From Moniliophthora roreri (Eukaryota; Basidiomycota; Agaricomycetes; Agaricales; Marasmiaceae), in NCBI GenBank assembly GCA_001466705.2, contig LATX02000225.1, forward strand, positions 62,001 through 126,000: DNA of 64,000 nt, read 5' to 3'. Positions 12,811 through 24,674 of this stretch are shown in pieces (the stretch's first letter is position 1; each line of letters opens with the position of its first letter). The notes beneath the pieces are model-generated. The model made no database searches and was not told the DNA's origin. It saw only the letters and a program-made list of their open reading frames with translations. A program made the translations under genes and the position numbers.

Positions 12811-12900
12811 GTCCGAATCTTCCAAACCCTCATGTCACTGATCTCTTGGCACAATTGAACTGCCAGCTGTAACCTCGACAAACGTCCTCCAATTTTCAGT

Positions 12901-13155
12901 ATGCCACGAAAACGGAGACTCATACCCATCCACCGAAGCTACTCACGAGATCTCAGATGGCGGGTTATATACCAAACTACTCTGTACAAGACCTCAACTC
13001 AGATTGCTATTGACCTGGATATGCCAGTCCGGGTTATCCAGCGGGTCAAGAAGACATTCCGACACAGGAGATGTCAAAGCAGGGGAGGAATGGGTAGAGC
13101 TTCACTTTTGACTCCTGAGCAAACACAGGTGTGCTATCTGTCTACAGTTATTTGA
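12901..13155 (+). pseudogene. Tc1-like transposase N-terminal fragment
   Basis: An 84-codon frame starting MPRKRRL contains a helix-turn-helix typical of basidiomycete Tc1-type transposases: YSRDLRWRVIYQTTLYKTST, then IAIDLDMPVRVIQRV. It ends shortly after LLTPEQTQ, the point where a full-length protein would continue into the DDE catalytic domain. That domain is absent here. It probably binds element ends at most. Confidence 0.7.
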
Positions 13156-13400
13156 TCTGCTACAGCTCATGGTCGGTTATATTCAATGGTTGCCAGCCGG
13201 GTGAACGGTATTACCGGATTCTTGTCCTCTTATCACTACACTGCATTTTACTACATTGTAAACTAGGGATTCCGCAATATAAAGTATAATATTCTCTTTG
13301 ATTATGAGTTCAAACCAACTTCAAACTGGCCTCGAGAACTGTGTAAGTACGAAAGAGTATGAAGAGGTACACCGAGAAGAAAGTCGCTAGCCGAGGGATT

Positions 13401-13476
13401 GGAAGATCCAGGTTGGAAGATGCGAAATCACTCGCGCGGGAAAAATGGCTCCCGCCCTAAGTTCTGCAAACAGCTG
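13401..13476 (-). repeat. Right terminal inverted repeat of Tc1-like element
   Basis: Reverse complement of the left repeat with one extra A/T in a homopolymer; followed by TA at 13477-13478. Confidence 0.85.
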
Positions 13477-14607
13477 TAAAGTCAAGATCTGATAATTGTG
13501 TCCCACGAGTTACCCTGAACTACCGGTCAACGATGAGCCTTTCCTCAACTGCTCCATAAAAATTGGTGGGTCCAATTGACTTGAAGATTGTGCGTGGTAT
13601 CAAAGCTCGGTAAGGGCTTGCTAACAGATGATTGGTGAGAGAAACAAAAAAAATTGAGAATCAAAGCAACATCGGCAATGACAGGGAGGGTAGAGCAAAC
13701 ACTATCCATGCATGATCCATCCCATGATGATGCCAACTCTAAATAGCGAGATTTGCGGGCGCATCGGGATAACGCGCATGAAATGATTGAAGAGGAAGGC
13801 TTCCCGTAGGTTGTTAAAGAACCGAAACGTCGCACGGTGATTAGACTGATGATGTGCACACGAAAGGTGAAGCTAGAAGTGTTCCTACACATCCACGGGA
13901 TTCCCGAGCGCCGAGAGGTCGGAACAGTTGCATGAAGAACAAAAAGACGGGAAGAGTGTTTTGGCGGAAAGACACGTCAACGAAGCGGCAGTTCCCCACA
14001 ATTCTGAATGACATATTACTAGATTGCCTAACGGGGTTATAGTTACCAATGGGCCCTCCAATCACCATATTTGTTGTCGATTCAAGGTTGATTCAAGGGG
14101 AGAGTCGACGAGATTGCGAGTGACACGTGTAATTTTCCACTGATCATTCTCCTCGATCACTTCTTAAAAGCCATAGACGAAGTAAAATGGTTAGACACCT
14201 CCCTTCCCTCCCAATACTACCTCTCTGCGGCTCTGCGTTAACGAACTTTATTGCCAGTTCCCCTCCAGTCTTGCGGAACCATTCGTCCTAAGGCTTGTCC
14301 CACATAATCACACGCCTCCTCGTTGCTGTACAGTTTTGGCGCTTTCTTCGTTGGCCAAGCAGTAAGTCAGTTCCACACTTTAATAGTGGGACAGATCTGA
14401 ACGTTAAATTCCTCTAGCACGACAGAGGTGAACAGTTACAGACTGCTCCAAGTCGGACTGCATTCCAGCTCTGGGCAGTAACACCATCTTCCTCAGGCGC
14501 TCCCTTCAAGAAGGCGTCTACCCCGTCTTATCTCCAATTGGGTAAGTCATGCCGTTGTACTCCCATTGTCGGGGTGACACGAACCTTTCAAGCACAAGCA
14601 ACTCTTG
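13477..14607. other. Spacer upstream of copy 5
   Basis: Short minus-strand frames (13545-13892, 13841-14068) occupy the place where the partner family would lie, but I could not align them with the other units. No recognisable gene. The last 400 bp should hold the copy 5 promoter and leader. Confidence 0.3.
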
Positions 14608-15305
14608 ATGGAAGGGCATACAGGAAACGCACACTCAATCACTCCCAACGTCAACTCAACAGGATTACATCCCTTTCTTCTATTTCCACTCGTCCCTGTA
14701 CTCCTCGCAACCGGCGTAGCAGCTCTTAAATGGCGTTTCCCGTGCACTACCGTCGAGGCTCTTGAAAAGGAGGGTGCGTCCACCCAAGCGCTTTTGACCA
14801 AGGCCTTGCAGGAAGATCTTCTCGGCGAGATGGAGGGGCAGTTCAGGCAAGCATGGAGAAGGTAATTTTTTTTTACTTTATTTATCACATAATTTGAACT
14901 CAAGATTTCTATCATAGACATCGTGATAATATCGAGGACATTGGGATCAGAGGCTATCCAAGAGCCTGACTCTCGGAGACACCCCATCGCCTGGATCCGT
15001 TTCCATTGGCGTCAATTGCGCGACATCGACGTGTGTTATACAGCCTTGCAGGACCTGTCCGCCTTAATCATGGTATGTTCACATCGGTATGTCGAATTTG
15101 GGAGTATCTGGTTTTTCATACGTTATTCAGTTGAAGTGCGAGACGGAGAAGAAAAGTCGTCGATACTTGATCCCGGCGGACGACGCGTATTCATCGAGTG
15201 TTTACACGCCGAACACCGCTAAGTGAGTGTGGAATCTGTTCATTCATGCCATGAAGACTAATTCCGTTTACCAGTTCGTTCCAGGTCGCAGGAGTTCAAG
15301 AATGA
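14608..15305 (+). pseudogene. WRFP-family copy 5, frameshifted
   Basis: Exon-like segments are 14608-14861, 14918-15072, 15131-15222 and 15275-15305. Exon 1 is intact (MEGHTGNAHSITPNV, membrane segment, ALKWRFPCTTVEALEKEGAS, QEDLLGEMEGQFRQAWRR). Exon 2 is 155 nt instead of the 154 nt found in every other copy. The extra base near 14951 shifts the frame, so translation stops at a TGA just after the YPRA codons. Beyond it the correct frame resumes (PDSRRHPIAWIRFHWRQLRD). Exons 3 and 4 are otherwise normal. Either this copy is dead, or it makes a truncated membrane-anchor peptide of about 102 residues. Confidence 0.7.
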
Positions 15306-17422
15306 AGAACGATCATCCGGATTTTCATTGCACATCGCTATAGTCTGCTTTGTATAATCGTTTTCGCGTTGCTATCATACTATCGTATGGGATATAAGTT
15401 TGAGTAATAAAATGACGCGCTCGTGTTCGGCGTAATTCACTGATACGACACGCACCTTGGGTCTTCCCGTCGACCCCCCGGCCTCATTCCGTTCTCAGCC
15501 AAAGACACCCGAGTAAACGCCACTATCCACGCTTCACGGCAGAAGCGTCTACAGCCATCCATTACGGGGGTACATGTGGCTGTGGGATGACACGTAATGT
15601 CAGTGGGCTGCGGAGCAAAGATGACAGGAAGGTGTAGAGAGCGGGGCAAGGGGGTTGAGAGCACTCACCAAACAACCCATTGATGCTCGCCGATCCTGGA
15701 CCCGTTCGTTGCATGGCACCATGTTCATTGTAACACAACTCCAGAACAGTCCGGGCGCTTTATGTGGTTTTTGTTAGCGCCGGCCGGGGGTGCCAACGAT
15801 CCCTGGGCCCACAGTGCAGTTTGGACGCTCTTTGCGGTCTCCGTTAGCACTGGCCCGGGTTATCAGAGAGGTGTCAACATTCTCGGGCCCAACGTGACTG
15901 AAGGAATGCAGTGTTCTATTAAAGGAAGTCTCTAACGACTACGTGATCTGCAATCACAAAGCCTGAGGATCATGATTGACGATAGGTCAGTGGGCAGGAA
16001 AGAATCGACGTTGAATTGGTTTGGTCGGCGACATTTCAACAATACGGACACTGATACCATATGTTAACGGAACGATGGATAACGGGGCGAGGGAGACTCA
16101 CCTGAATATGCCATCCAGGGTCTCGGTCATATATTTGTGGCTATCGATCTAGCTTGGTATAGGTATCGGTAGAATTACACCTCGTTGATGCTCCATGAAC
16201 CATACCCGGAAACACTCTCCTCCGCCATGGAACACGACATTTGTTTCATCCACTCGGCTGCATTTCTTGAAGGCTTTGCGCAGAAATCGTGGGATCTCAA
16301 GAGGGCTCTTCGTCGTTGACACGGAAATTTGGCGAGATCGAGGCTAACCGTCAATTTGGTGCGGCCATATCTCGAATGATAGAGAACGATTATTCTAGAT
16401 AGATGTGTAATGGTTCACAGGAAGAGAGACGCTGGATATGGTTTTTTTCTGAGGAATGGGTAAGAGCCATCCTAGTGTATTAGAAAAGCGCCAACATACT
16501 GAATGTAGCGCCCATGCCAGACGTAACTGTCAGCCTCCATCATTTCCACTCGCAGCACAAATCATTGTTCATTGCTGATCCTGAGGATTGCGCGTTTTCT
16601 TTGGATCCGTTTTTACTGTTCTATCACCATATAGTGACCGAGAGGATGGCTAGTGGCCAGCCGGTCAGAAACCAAAGGTATTGTGCGACGACATACATAC
16701 CGTGACCTTCCCAACGGGTTGTGGACCTCTCATTCTAGGCCTCTCTCTCTCTCTCTCTCTCTCTCTCCCTTCCATCTGATCCAACTTCGTCGGCCGGCTG
16801 TCGTCCAAATTCAACGAACGCAGCAAGAGATTTTTAACGACATCAGGCGGATCTTCACCATGAGCCAAGGTTGCTTCGCTGAGCAAGAGCTCTAGTGAGC
16901 TGGGAATATCTCGAATGGCTGCTGGGGAGTATCTGATGCTTGGAACGTCGAGTAAAAGCTGTTTGACATCGCCGCCGCCGGTGAGAAAAGAAGAAAAAAT
17001 CGAAAGGTCACGGCGTGACTCATTATCTCCACTTGGCTCAATTTTTCACATCACCCAAAATTTTCCGTATAAGCCCACATGTTGAAAAGTTGCGGTGCGG
17101 CTCGCCCTTTCCTTCTCAAATCACGGTGCGCGAGTAATACCCTTGACCTTTCTCCAAGTTCTGATACCAGTCCCTCAAGCTCTTGTCTAGTTCTGCGCAT
17201 TTTATCATTGTCAACGAGATTCCAGTACACCTCGAATCCGTGCCTGTGCCTGGTGCCTTATTCCAGCACACAACCGTCCACATCCACGTGTTGTCTAGAT
17301 TAGTCTAATCAGCGACATCTTATCGTGTCAACAGCTGTGAGCGCTCATCGCATGATAAGATTTACTCACACGCGCTAATCATTCTAGGCCTAGCGGAGCG
17401 TACCTAGAGGACATTTGTTACC
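15306..17422 (-). pseudogene. Spacer with minus-strand partner family, unit 5
   Basis: The clearest partner-family frame of this unit is 16980-16776: GGGDVKQLLLDVPSIRYSPA, then a leucine-rich helical stretch (SSLELLLSEATLAHGEDPPD, VVKNLLLRSLNLDDS). It aligns with DDVKRFLLDVQVDDK of unit 3. A (CT)13 microsatellite follows directly. A donor GTATGTATG near 16700 matches the intron site of the other units. The 15437-15664 segment aligns with 3'-flank segments of copies 1 and 3. I could not build a complete gene; the frame is interrupted elsewhere. Its 5' end faces copy 6 about 440 bp away. Confidence 0.35.
16741..16767. repeat. (CT)n microsatellite
   Basis: Thirteen consecutive CT units, directly after the partner-family segment on the minus strand (GA repeats encoding Arg-Glu there). 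Confidence 0.95.
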
Positions 17423-18124
17423 ATGGAAGGGAAGACAGCCATCACTCACACTAGCACCACGGACGCCGACTCACCAGCCCTTCCTCCCTTTCTCTTGCTT
17501 CCCTTCGTTACCTTCCTCATCGCATCTGGAGTCGCAATATTCAAATGGCGCTTCCCATGCAGTAGTACCAAGGGTCTCGAAAGGGAGAGCGCTCGGATCC
17601 ACGAACTGATTATGAGCGCTTGGGAAGAAGACCTTCTCGGCGATTCTGAGACACAGTTCAAGAGAGCATGGAGAAAGTATGTAATAAACACTCACTCTTG
17701 ATTCATCATTCATTCATTTCCTTTTCATCAGATACCGTGACGAAATCGAAGATATCAAGCTCAGAGCAATCAGAAAGCCTGATTCGCGCACTCATCCCGT
17801 TGCATGGATTCTTTTTTATTTGCATCAATTACGCGTCATTGACGCGTGTTATACCGGGCTGAGGGTACTGACAACCTCAATTAAAGTAAGTTGATGTCCG
17901 ACATTCACGTATGACACTCTGAATGTAGGTTGTAACGCGTTAGTGGCAAATCGAGATGGAGAAAAAGAAACGCCGATTTGGATATTTGTCAGATGCATAT
18001 TCTTCTGGAGTTTCTGTGCCAGATTCAGAGTGAGCACCGAATCACTTGTGCACGAAAGAAAGGCTGACGTTGGCAATGAAATAGATCATTCCGGTCTCGA
18101 GGAACCACTGAAGTTCTCGAGTAG
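17423..18124 (+). CDS. WRFP-family small membrane protein, copy 6
   Basis: Exons are 17423-17676, 17732-17885, 17944-18029 and 18085-18124; phases agree, 177 aa. It starts MEGKTAITHTSTTDADS, then a membrane segment at about residues 20-40. IFKWRFPCSSTKGLERESAR follows, then an EEDLLGDSETQFKRAWRK helix. Exon 2 has YRDEIEDIKLRAIRKPDSR and LHQLRVIDACYTGLRVL, where the usual Trp before RQL is Leu-His. Exon 3 starts WQIEMEKKKRRFGYLSDAYS. The final exon encodes SFRSRGTTEVLE. It is intermediate between copies 3-5 and copies 7-8. Confidence 0.65.
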
Positions 18125-21100
18125 GAACGCTAAAAAGGGCACCAAGTGCTCGTTGCAATTCTCAAGTTTAACGTTCTCTGCTTTGCATCTTGCTCTCGCT
18201 TTGCTGTCTATTGTGTATTGCATTATTATTTCTTTTGGGATTCAGGGGTATAATATTCAACTTGCGGCGTATCATAAGCAGGTAGAAGCTTTTCGATGGA
18301 TATGATCCGTTTTTTTCAGTGTCGACAGACATTGGGATCTCTAATTTAAAAAATTCATCAATCAGTCCATTGAATACACTAAGTAAACGATACATTGAAA
18401 GCGTTGTGCAACACTACTATAACCGGAGAATCGTTTCAACCCAACTCGGTGTTAGTGGCTTTGGCAAGGAGACTATAGTTCCATCGAACTGAACGAGAGA
18501 TATACTTCGCGATCGACAAGATCCTCAATTTAAATTTACGTGCACATTGTTTTGCGCTTGTATTCCTGCGAAGCGGGAGCACAAGTCAATAGCATGACGG
18601 CGAAACTCACACGATTAGCCATGTACCTTGAAATAGAAGCACCCGTTAGCGTCAAGTGTAAGCCGCGTAGAAAGGTATGAGCACTTATGGTTTCAGAAAA
18701 CCTGGATGGCGGCGATTACTAGGTTGAAACACATGAACCATACCTGTCACACGTAGGCGATTATGTATATTTTTCAGGATACCTGCCGATACAGCACGGT
18801 GACCAAGGCAAGGCCGGAAAGCGAAGCAAGACCGGAAAGCGAGGCATCACTGTATCGGTAATCCTGCATTCAATACAACACATCAATAAAGAAATGACTG
18901 GAGGTATCGTATTCCCGAACGGAAATTCCTTCGAGTTCACTCAAAATCCGTAATCTGCATTCACCAATTAACTTTCCTGTATGCGTCAGCGAATGCCTGA
19001 GGACCTGAAGTGGTATAAACGGCTATGCGATAAGCACGATAATCAATGAGTCATATCTCGTATGGTATAGCCACTCGGAGTTGACCACCGACAGCTATCT
19101 TCCCGAACCACTTGTACACCCTCTTCGGTGTCGACCTGTCTGAACACTTTAACCAAGTAAATGTGACAGTTCGGAGCCTAGTACCAATCAGGGATGAAAT
19201 ACCTCGACGAAAAGATTCTTTTCGTACCTGGAGACCCCCTATGTACTACATCCCCGGTTTGATGTCGATACATCGAGAGCAACCTGAGTACAATCCCTTC
19301 GTCGGCATGAGTCCTTTTTAGGATGTATTTTAGTCGATAACCTACCTCCCGAAGGAGAGCGAGCAATGGTCTATAGCTTGAAGTCATATGTAGTAGTCAA
19401 CGCTGGAACTGCATGACGCAATGACGACACAATTGGACTCATTGACATCGCCATATCCATATATTCGAGGTAAAGATAGCCGTGCAGGGGAAGAAGCAGC
19501 GTTTTCTCTATAAGCTCGTCAGCAACAGCTCAGAGGTATCACAAGTGCCAACATACCGATCATAGCCTTTCGCTAACCAGGCACGATGTTTCTTCATGTG
19601 GCACGAATAAAATACTCCGGCCAGCTTTGATAGAGATCTATTTCTTCGGAGTTGTTCGGGGGACGTAGTAGCTAGGTGAAGGATCTACGACGCCGAGTTG
19701 GCCAACAATCAGAGATTCAGAGAACTGTGCAGCAAAGAGACGAGACATACCTTCCCAGTTCTTCACAATTCCAACCTTTCTTCATCTCGGCCATAGCCTC
19801 TCACTACCCCAACACTGCGTATATCCTGCCTTTCCACTATGTTAATCCAGGGACGAAGAAACGGACGGGTCGCCCGGTGCAACGTCTAGATTGCTCGCAT
19901 TGCTGATCCTGGTTCCGAGAGAATCGGGGCTTTCGAAGAAATCAAATTGTCGTCGTAAAGTAAGGGACTCGCGGGATAGTCTGTCATAATAACTCGTTAG
20001 ATGGTGATTGGTAGTTCATTGAGAGAGGAGTTGACGTTCGTGGGAATGCTGAGTGTGTAAGCAAACGGTGATGACTAATACCCAGCCGCAGCTCCGGATT
20101 CTATCCGCAACCTTGTCCGCAACTCTCATTCTGGCGTATTGGCGATGTGGTAGGGGGACCGGGGCACGGAGCGGAGGTTCCAGGCCTGTTTGGCAGTGTT
20201 TGGCATGAGCTTCCGGCGCGTAGTCTACATTTCCGTGTACGTAGTTAGCCATCATCAGAACCAGCAGCATCGTCTTCGGCATCGCGATAGCCAGACCACT
20301 CGGCCCTCTCCAGCGAGCACCTTCTTGTGATATAGTGCAGACTATAATCTGTGGCAAGTATTATCATCTTCTCTCCAATTGATGTGACCTGTAGTTTAGT
20401 TTACTGTACTGCAGGAGCCCACGCGTTACTCGCCCATGTCACATGTCGCTCGAAACTCGCTCCCGTCATTCTGAAGGCGACAACTCATACGAACATGGTT
20501 ACAGTTTTTTCTCTACTCACAACACCTTATGGTTCCCGCCGCCATTATCTACCCCACAGTCTAAAGTTCATCGATGAATGCCAAGGCACCATTCCAGACG
20601 CCTATCCAAATGATCACAAGGTAATTGTCGCCCCATTTCATTGCTGTCGACTATGAGCTAACAGTGACCTCGCGCTGCGGGATGAAAGACTTGCACAAAC
20701 TCCCGGAATGTGGCAATGAATTTTTTGTCCCCATTTACCGGTTTGAAAGATTTTTCAGATAAGGATCGTTCAATGAGCTCATTTTATTCACGGATATTCA
20801 ATAGAGAGCAAAGTATGTATATGAGCTTCCATTCGAGTCTATCTGACAACTCGAACTGAAGAGTAGACTTCCTACGTACCTTATAGGTATTCCTTCCCGT
20901 CTTCCGTCTAGAATCCGGACTTTGTGAACATGCCCAGGTATTACCGTATGTCTAACCATGCCAATTGACAGCCTATGGGTGTGCATCTAAGCGAATCCGA
21001 CGCATTTTGTGTGAGTATGTTGTGCACAAATTCACCTTTTTTTTTCGGCTAAACGAGTTCCCTTGCAGACGTTCATGGCCATCTGTGAAGATGTGATCAC

Positions 21101-21622
21101 TGGAATTGAGGCATCCTGCTCGTGGGTGGAACTGCCTCTCGCTCCCCGTTCCTTTCTGTCTGTACCGCGCATCAATGTCATTGAAGAATGGTGCTGTCAT
21201 ATGCGCAGATAACGGGAAACTCCTTCGTTCGTTCAAGTCCGATGACTCGGACGCTTGCCGATTAGGGCAGTGAACTCCCGTCTACAGCTACAGTCCACGG
21301 AAGTCGAGATTGCCCAATCCCGAAACTGGAGCAGATCATACCCTGTTGGCTTTGTATCTTGACATACGGACTGATTCAGCAACTTCTTGTATAAAGGTCG
21401 TATGTTCCCCTCAATCACTCACTAAACAACCTTTTGGCTTACCTCGATCTTTTGTCTATCTCTTTGTTTCTCATCGACCCTGTTCTACATCCAAGTGATA
21501 GCGTGATAGTGTAAAGTGGTGCGTACATTGCTGTAAGCATACCCTTCCAGTATCGTCGGAACACCCCTCAATTTTTCTCTAGTTAAGCAAAGTGAATCAG
21601 TAACAAGAACACATATATCCCT
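18125..21622. other. Long spacer with minus-strand partner remnants, unit 6
   Basis: No intact gene. A GTATGTCTCG donor on the minus strand at 19750 sits where units 2 and 3 have GTATGTCTTCC, so part of the partner family is here. The downstream TTGGC has lost its AG, which suggests decay. Minus-strand frames at 20016-20357 and 19178-19387 are unassigned. The block from about 21300 onward is duplicated at 24300 (see repeat entry) and includes the copy 7 promoter. Confidence 0.35.
18808..18843. repeat. Two 18-bp tandem units
   Basis: GCAAGGCCGGAAAGCGAA is followed directly by a copy with two changes. Confidence 0.8.
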
Positions 21623-22400
21623 ATGAACAAAGTCGCTGTTTCGCCTACCCTAGAAATCAGATCTTTTCTCCCCATTTGCATCGCTATGGTTCTACTCGCA
21701 TCCGGGATCGCATTATTCAGGTGGCGCTTCCCTTGCAGAACTGTGGAAGTCCTTGAACAAGAAAGCAAATCTATCCACACTCTCATTACAAGCGCCTGGG
21801 AAGAAGACCTCGGCGAGTCAGAGAGCCGGTTTAAGCAAACCTGGCGAAGGTAATGATATGAGTTCTCATCTTCTTTCCAAGTAGCTCACGCACCTCGATG
21901 CAGATACCGCGATGAGATCGAGGTCATTACGCTGAAAGGTATCGGAAAACCGGATTCGCGTGTTCAGCCCATCGCTTCGATCATTTTTTACTGGCGCCAA
22001 TTACGCGACATCGACGCGTGTTATTCTAGGCTAAAACGGTTATTGGCCTCAGTCACGGTAGGCGCAAGACACAGATATACCTATATTGCCATCTAAATGG
22101 TTTTGACACGCCAGTTAAAGATTGAAACAGAGAAGAAAAGACGTCGGCACTCGTCTCTTGCGGAATTGTATTCGGGAACTCCCACGCTAAACATAGAGTG
22201 AGGATCATGCAAAATCGCTCATAAACCCTGAACTTGAAGGGCTATATCACGAGTATTCCGATTTCTCTCGCAATATTCTGTATTTTGTATTCCTACTGCA
22301 TGTTGGCGTGTATTTTCTACACTCACTGTCGCCCTGATATATGATTCAAGCCCGAAATGGTCAATCAAGTAACAGGTACCTCAGGTACAAGCACAGGGTC
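21300..22400 (+). repeat. Segmental duplication, left copy (carries copy 7)
   Basis: This stretch and about 24300-25450 match closely through promoter, coding exons and 3' flank. They are separated by a non-matching spacer. The main difference is about 96 bp (24482-24577) present only upstream of copy 8. Edges are approximate. Confidence 0.75.
21623..22201 (+). CDS. WRFP-family small membrane protein, copy 7
   Basis: Exons are 21623-21849, 21904-22057 and 22115-22201; phases agree, 155 aa. It starts MNKVAVSPTLEIR, with a membrane segment at about residues 14-31. ALFRWRFPCRTVEVLEQESK follows, then an EEDLGESESRFKQTWRR helix. Exon 2 has YRDEIEVITLKGIGKPDSR and YWRQLRDIDACYSRLKRL; exon 3 has LKIETEKKRRRHSSLAELYS. 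There is no fourth exon: the frame ends at a TGA right after LNIE, where copies 3, 4 and 6 have a donor. It is nearly identical to copy 8 and arose by a recent local duplication. Confidence 0.7.
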
Positions 22401-24674
22401 TCAGACGGTCTGGATCCCTGAGAGATCAGATGATGACTAATACCTAGCGGCTCCGGGTTCATTGTCTGAAACTCTCACTTTTGACATGTCAGCCGGTGTC
22501 CGAGTCCCATTTTGTGTTCAAACTAGGTTTTATCCTCAGGTTTGGCATTGTTCATTTTTCCAATCTGTGAATGTTCTGACGTTTACAACTCTCACTGCCT
22601 TGCTTCCTTGGCATGCAACAGACACGTGTGACTACTCCAAGCTTCTGCCTGTGTAGCACCTACCTTGCTCGTATACTACACGCTCTCTCTTCCATTATTC
22701 CATTCTTTCAACCCTTGAGATCGCGGGAGATCAAGTTCGTGCCGACATTTCCTGTTCTCTTTTCCATGTGAGCGTCTCTAATATGGCTCATCATCAAGAT
22801 CCTAATACCCCTTGCTGACGTTTTTCCCTTCTCTTCCCCATGTACGTCTCGTAGTAACTTTATAGTGGCCCGTCATCAAGATTCTAAAAGTAACATAAAC
22901 ACTACCCCTTGCCACAGAATATTAGACGCTGCTGATAAATTTAACCTTCTAAATGCATGTGATGACCCCTTAGGAAAGTGCTCTTGATCGTAGGTTATCG
23001 GGGTAGTTTCACAAGCCTCCCCATCAGCTGATGGTAAAGTATGTTGGGCCGCTCAACAGCCTCGCTTTGTCTGACAAGAACATACAGCGATTTCATTACC
23101 GGGAAACTTGAAGCCGACTCAAAGGTGTGTATCTTGAATGGCCACCTGACTTTGTTTCGGTCAACTTTCCATTCATTAGGAAATCGGACAATTGTCAGAG
23201 CGCCTTCTGTATGGTAGCAACAGTCGCGGTAACGGAGGGTTCGTCGTGTCGCCGAAATAATGTAATGTAACAGGTGGTGGGGATACATCAATGGTTACCC
23301 ACAAGTTGCATTGGCCACAGAAATGGACTGAGGCAACATTGTCCTCGCCGTTAGTCCAGAATGAGTGACAGCCTGTCATGATCAATAATATCCCGTCGCT
23401 ACTATTCCCTCCCAAGTAGCCCGGACCTGATTAGGTATCAATGTTCAACACTAAATCTCTCTTCTTCGGATGACTTACAGGTATGCGGCATTTTGCAAAC
23501 CAACTGTCTTCTTTTCCCTACTAATGGAAAAGAAACACAGCCTGATGGAGATGCTGTACGTTCATTCCTTGCTTCAGTCATTGAAGTTCCCTCCGGCCTG
23601 TATTAGGTGCGAGCGGTCACAGTCATTGGTGCGCTCCAGAAATCAGGGCATACCGATCTTCAAGGAAGCCACAAACCTCAGTGAGTATTCAATGATATGC
23701 TTTGGTCAGAATGATGTGCAAATGATATGTCCACATTGGCACTGTATGTATGTGTCCAAATGACGGCAAACTCCTTGACAGCTCAGGCTGTTGTAGGCCG
23801 TTTTCGAAAAAAGTTTGATTACCAACCAACGTCAATTGAGTTTTGGAGTGCACGACCGGGAGACTCGAAAATTTTTCCTGTGTCAAGATATTCTACGCGA
23901 TACCAGTGGTAGCTGGGACTGATTATGCATCGAGCTCCAGTCAGCTTCATATGCATAAATTAGCGATGCCCCATATCTGACTTTACCAAAAATAGGCATT
24001 GTGGAGTGGAGCACGCTTGGTCCCTTCAGTAGCCGCAGACTATGATGATCGCGATACCTCCGCTGGACCCAAACGCTTGGTCAGGGCAAAAGAAGGACGG
24101 GAAGCAAAAGAAGGATAGGGGAAGCAAAAGAAGCACAGGTGAAGCAAAAGAAGCACAGGCGAAGGACAGGCGAGAGCCGCAAGATCCTGCGCATCAGTTA
24201 CTAAATTAGTAAAAAAAAGAGATCTCAGATTGGCGATTCCATTTGTGGTGCTGAACTAATTCTTTGACGCTCAAAGATCAAGTATGTTGTTGACTTTTGT
24301 ATTCCTGACATACAGGACAGGCTCATTCGGTAATTTCTTATAAGAAGATTCTTCTCCCCCGATTTCTCGCTGAACCATCTTTAATCCAATCTCAGCCTGC
24401 ATTCTACCTTCCGTCTATCTCCACCGAACGCTATCCTGCATCCAAACGATAGCCTGAGCGTGATAGTATAAAGTGGTGCGTTTAGTAGCGCCTTTCTTAC
24501 TTTGTCATAATCCCATCGAGTTAATTATATATTTTTTAGTTTCAAGCAACCGAGCCGTGGAAAACTGGCAGCACCTATATTGCTGTAAGCATACCCTTTC
24601 AGTATCGTCGGAACACCCCTCAATTTTTCTCCAGCCAAGCAAAGTGAATCGGTAATAAGAACACATATACCCCT
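22202..24674. other. Spacer between copies 7 and 8
   Basis: No recognisable gene. Short frames on both strands around 22995-23415 and 23470-23912 match no family I know and none of the partner-family landmarks (HWMN, DVKQLLL). It contains a short tandem repeat at 24086-24171, and from about 24300 the duplicated promoter block of copy 8. Confidence 0.35.
24086..24171. repeat. Purine-rich 18-20 bp tandem repeat, about 4 units
   Basis: Four successive units built on CAAAAGAAGxACxGGxGAAG with small length differences. Confidence 0.85.

Larger units (their letters stand above)
12736..13476. mobile_element. Tc1/mariner-like element, internally deleted (741 bp)
   Basis: Both ends carry the same inverted repeat of about 75 bp starting CAGCTGTTTGCAGAACTTAG, with a one-base length difference in a T run. 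The element is flanked by TA on each side (12734-12735 and 13477-13478), the usual Tc1/mariner target duplication. Inside is only the N-terminal part of a transposase (12901-13155). The near-perfect repeats suggest a young insertion. With no catalytic domain it could move only with help from a related full-length element. Confidence 0.85.

Noticed and set aside
18030..18305. Extension of copy 6 through a hydrophobic C-terminal stretch (ALHLALALLSIVYCIIISFG)
   Set aside because: It requires a different frame from the homologous exon 4; the SFRSRG exon matches the other copies and ends at 18124.
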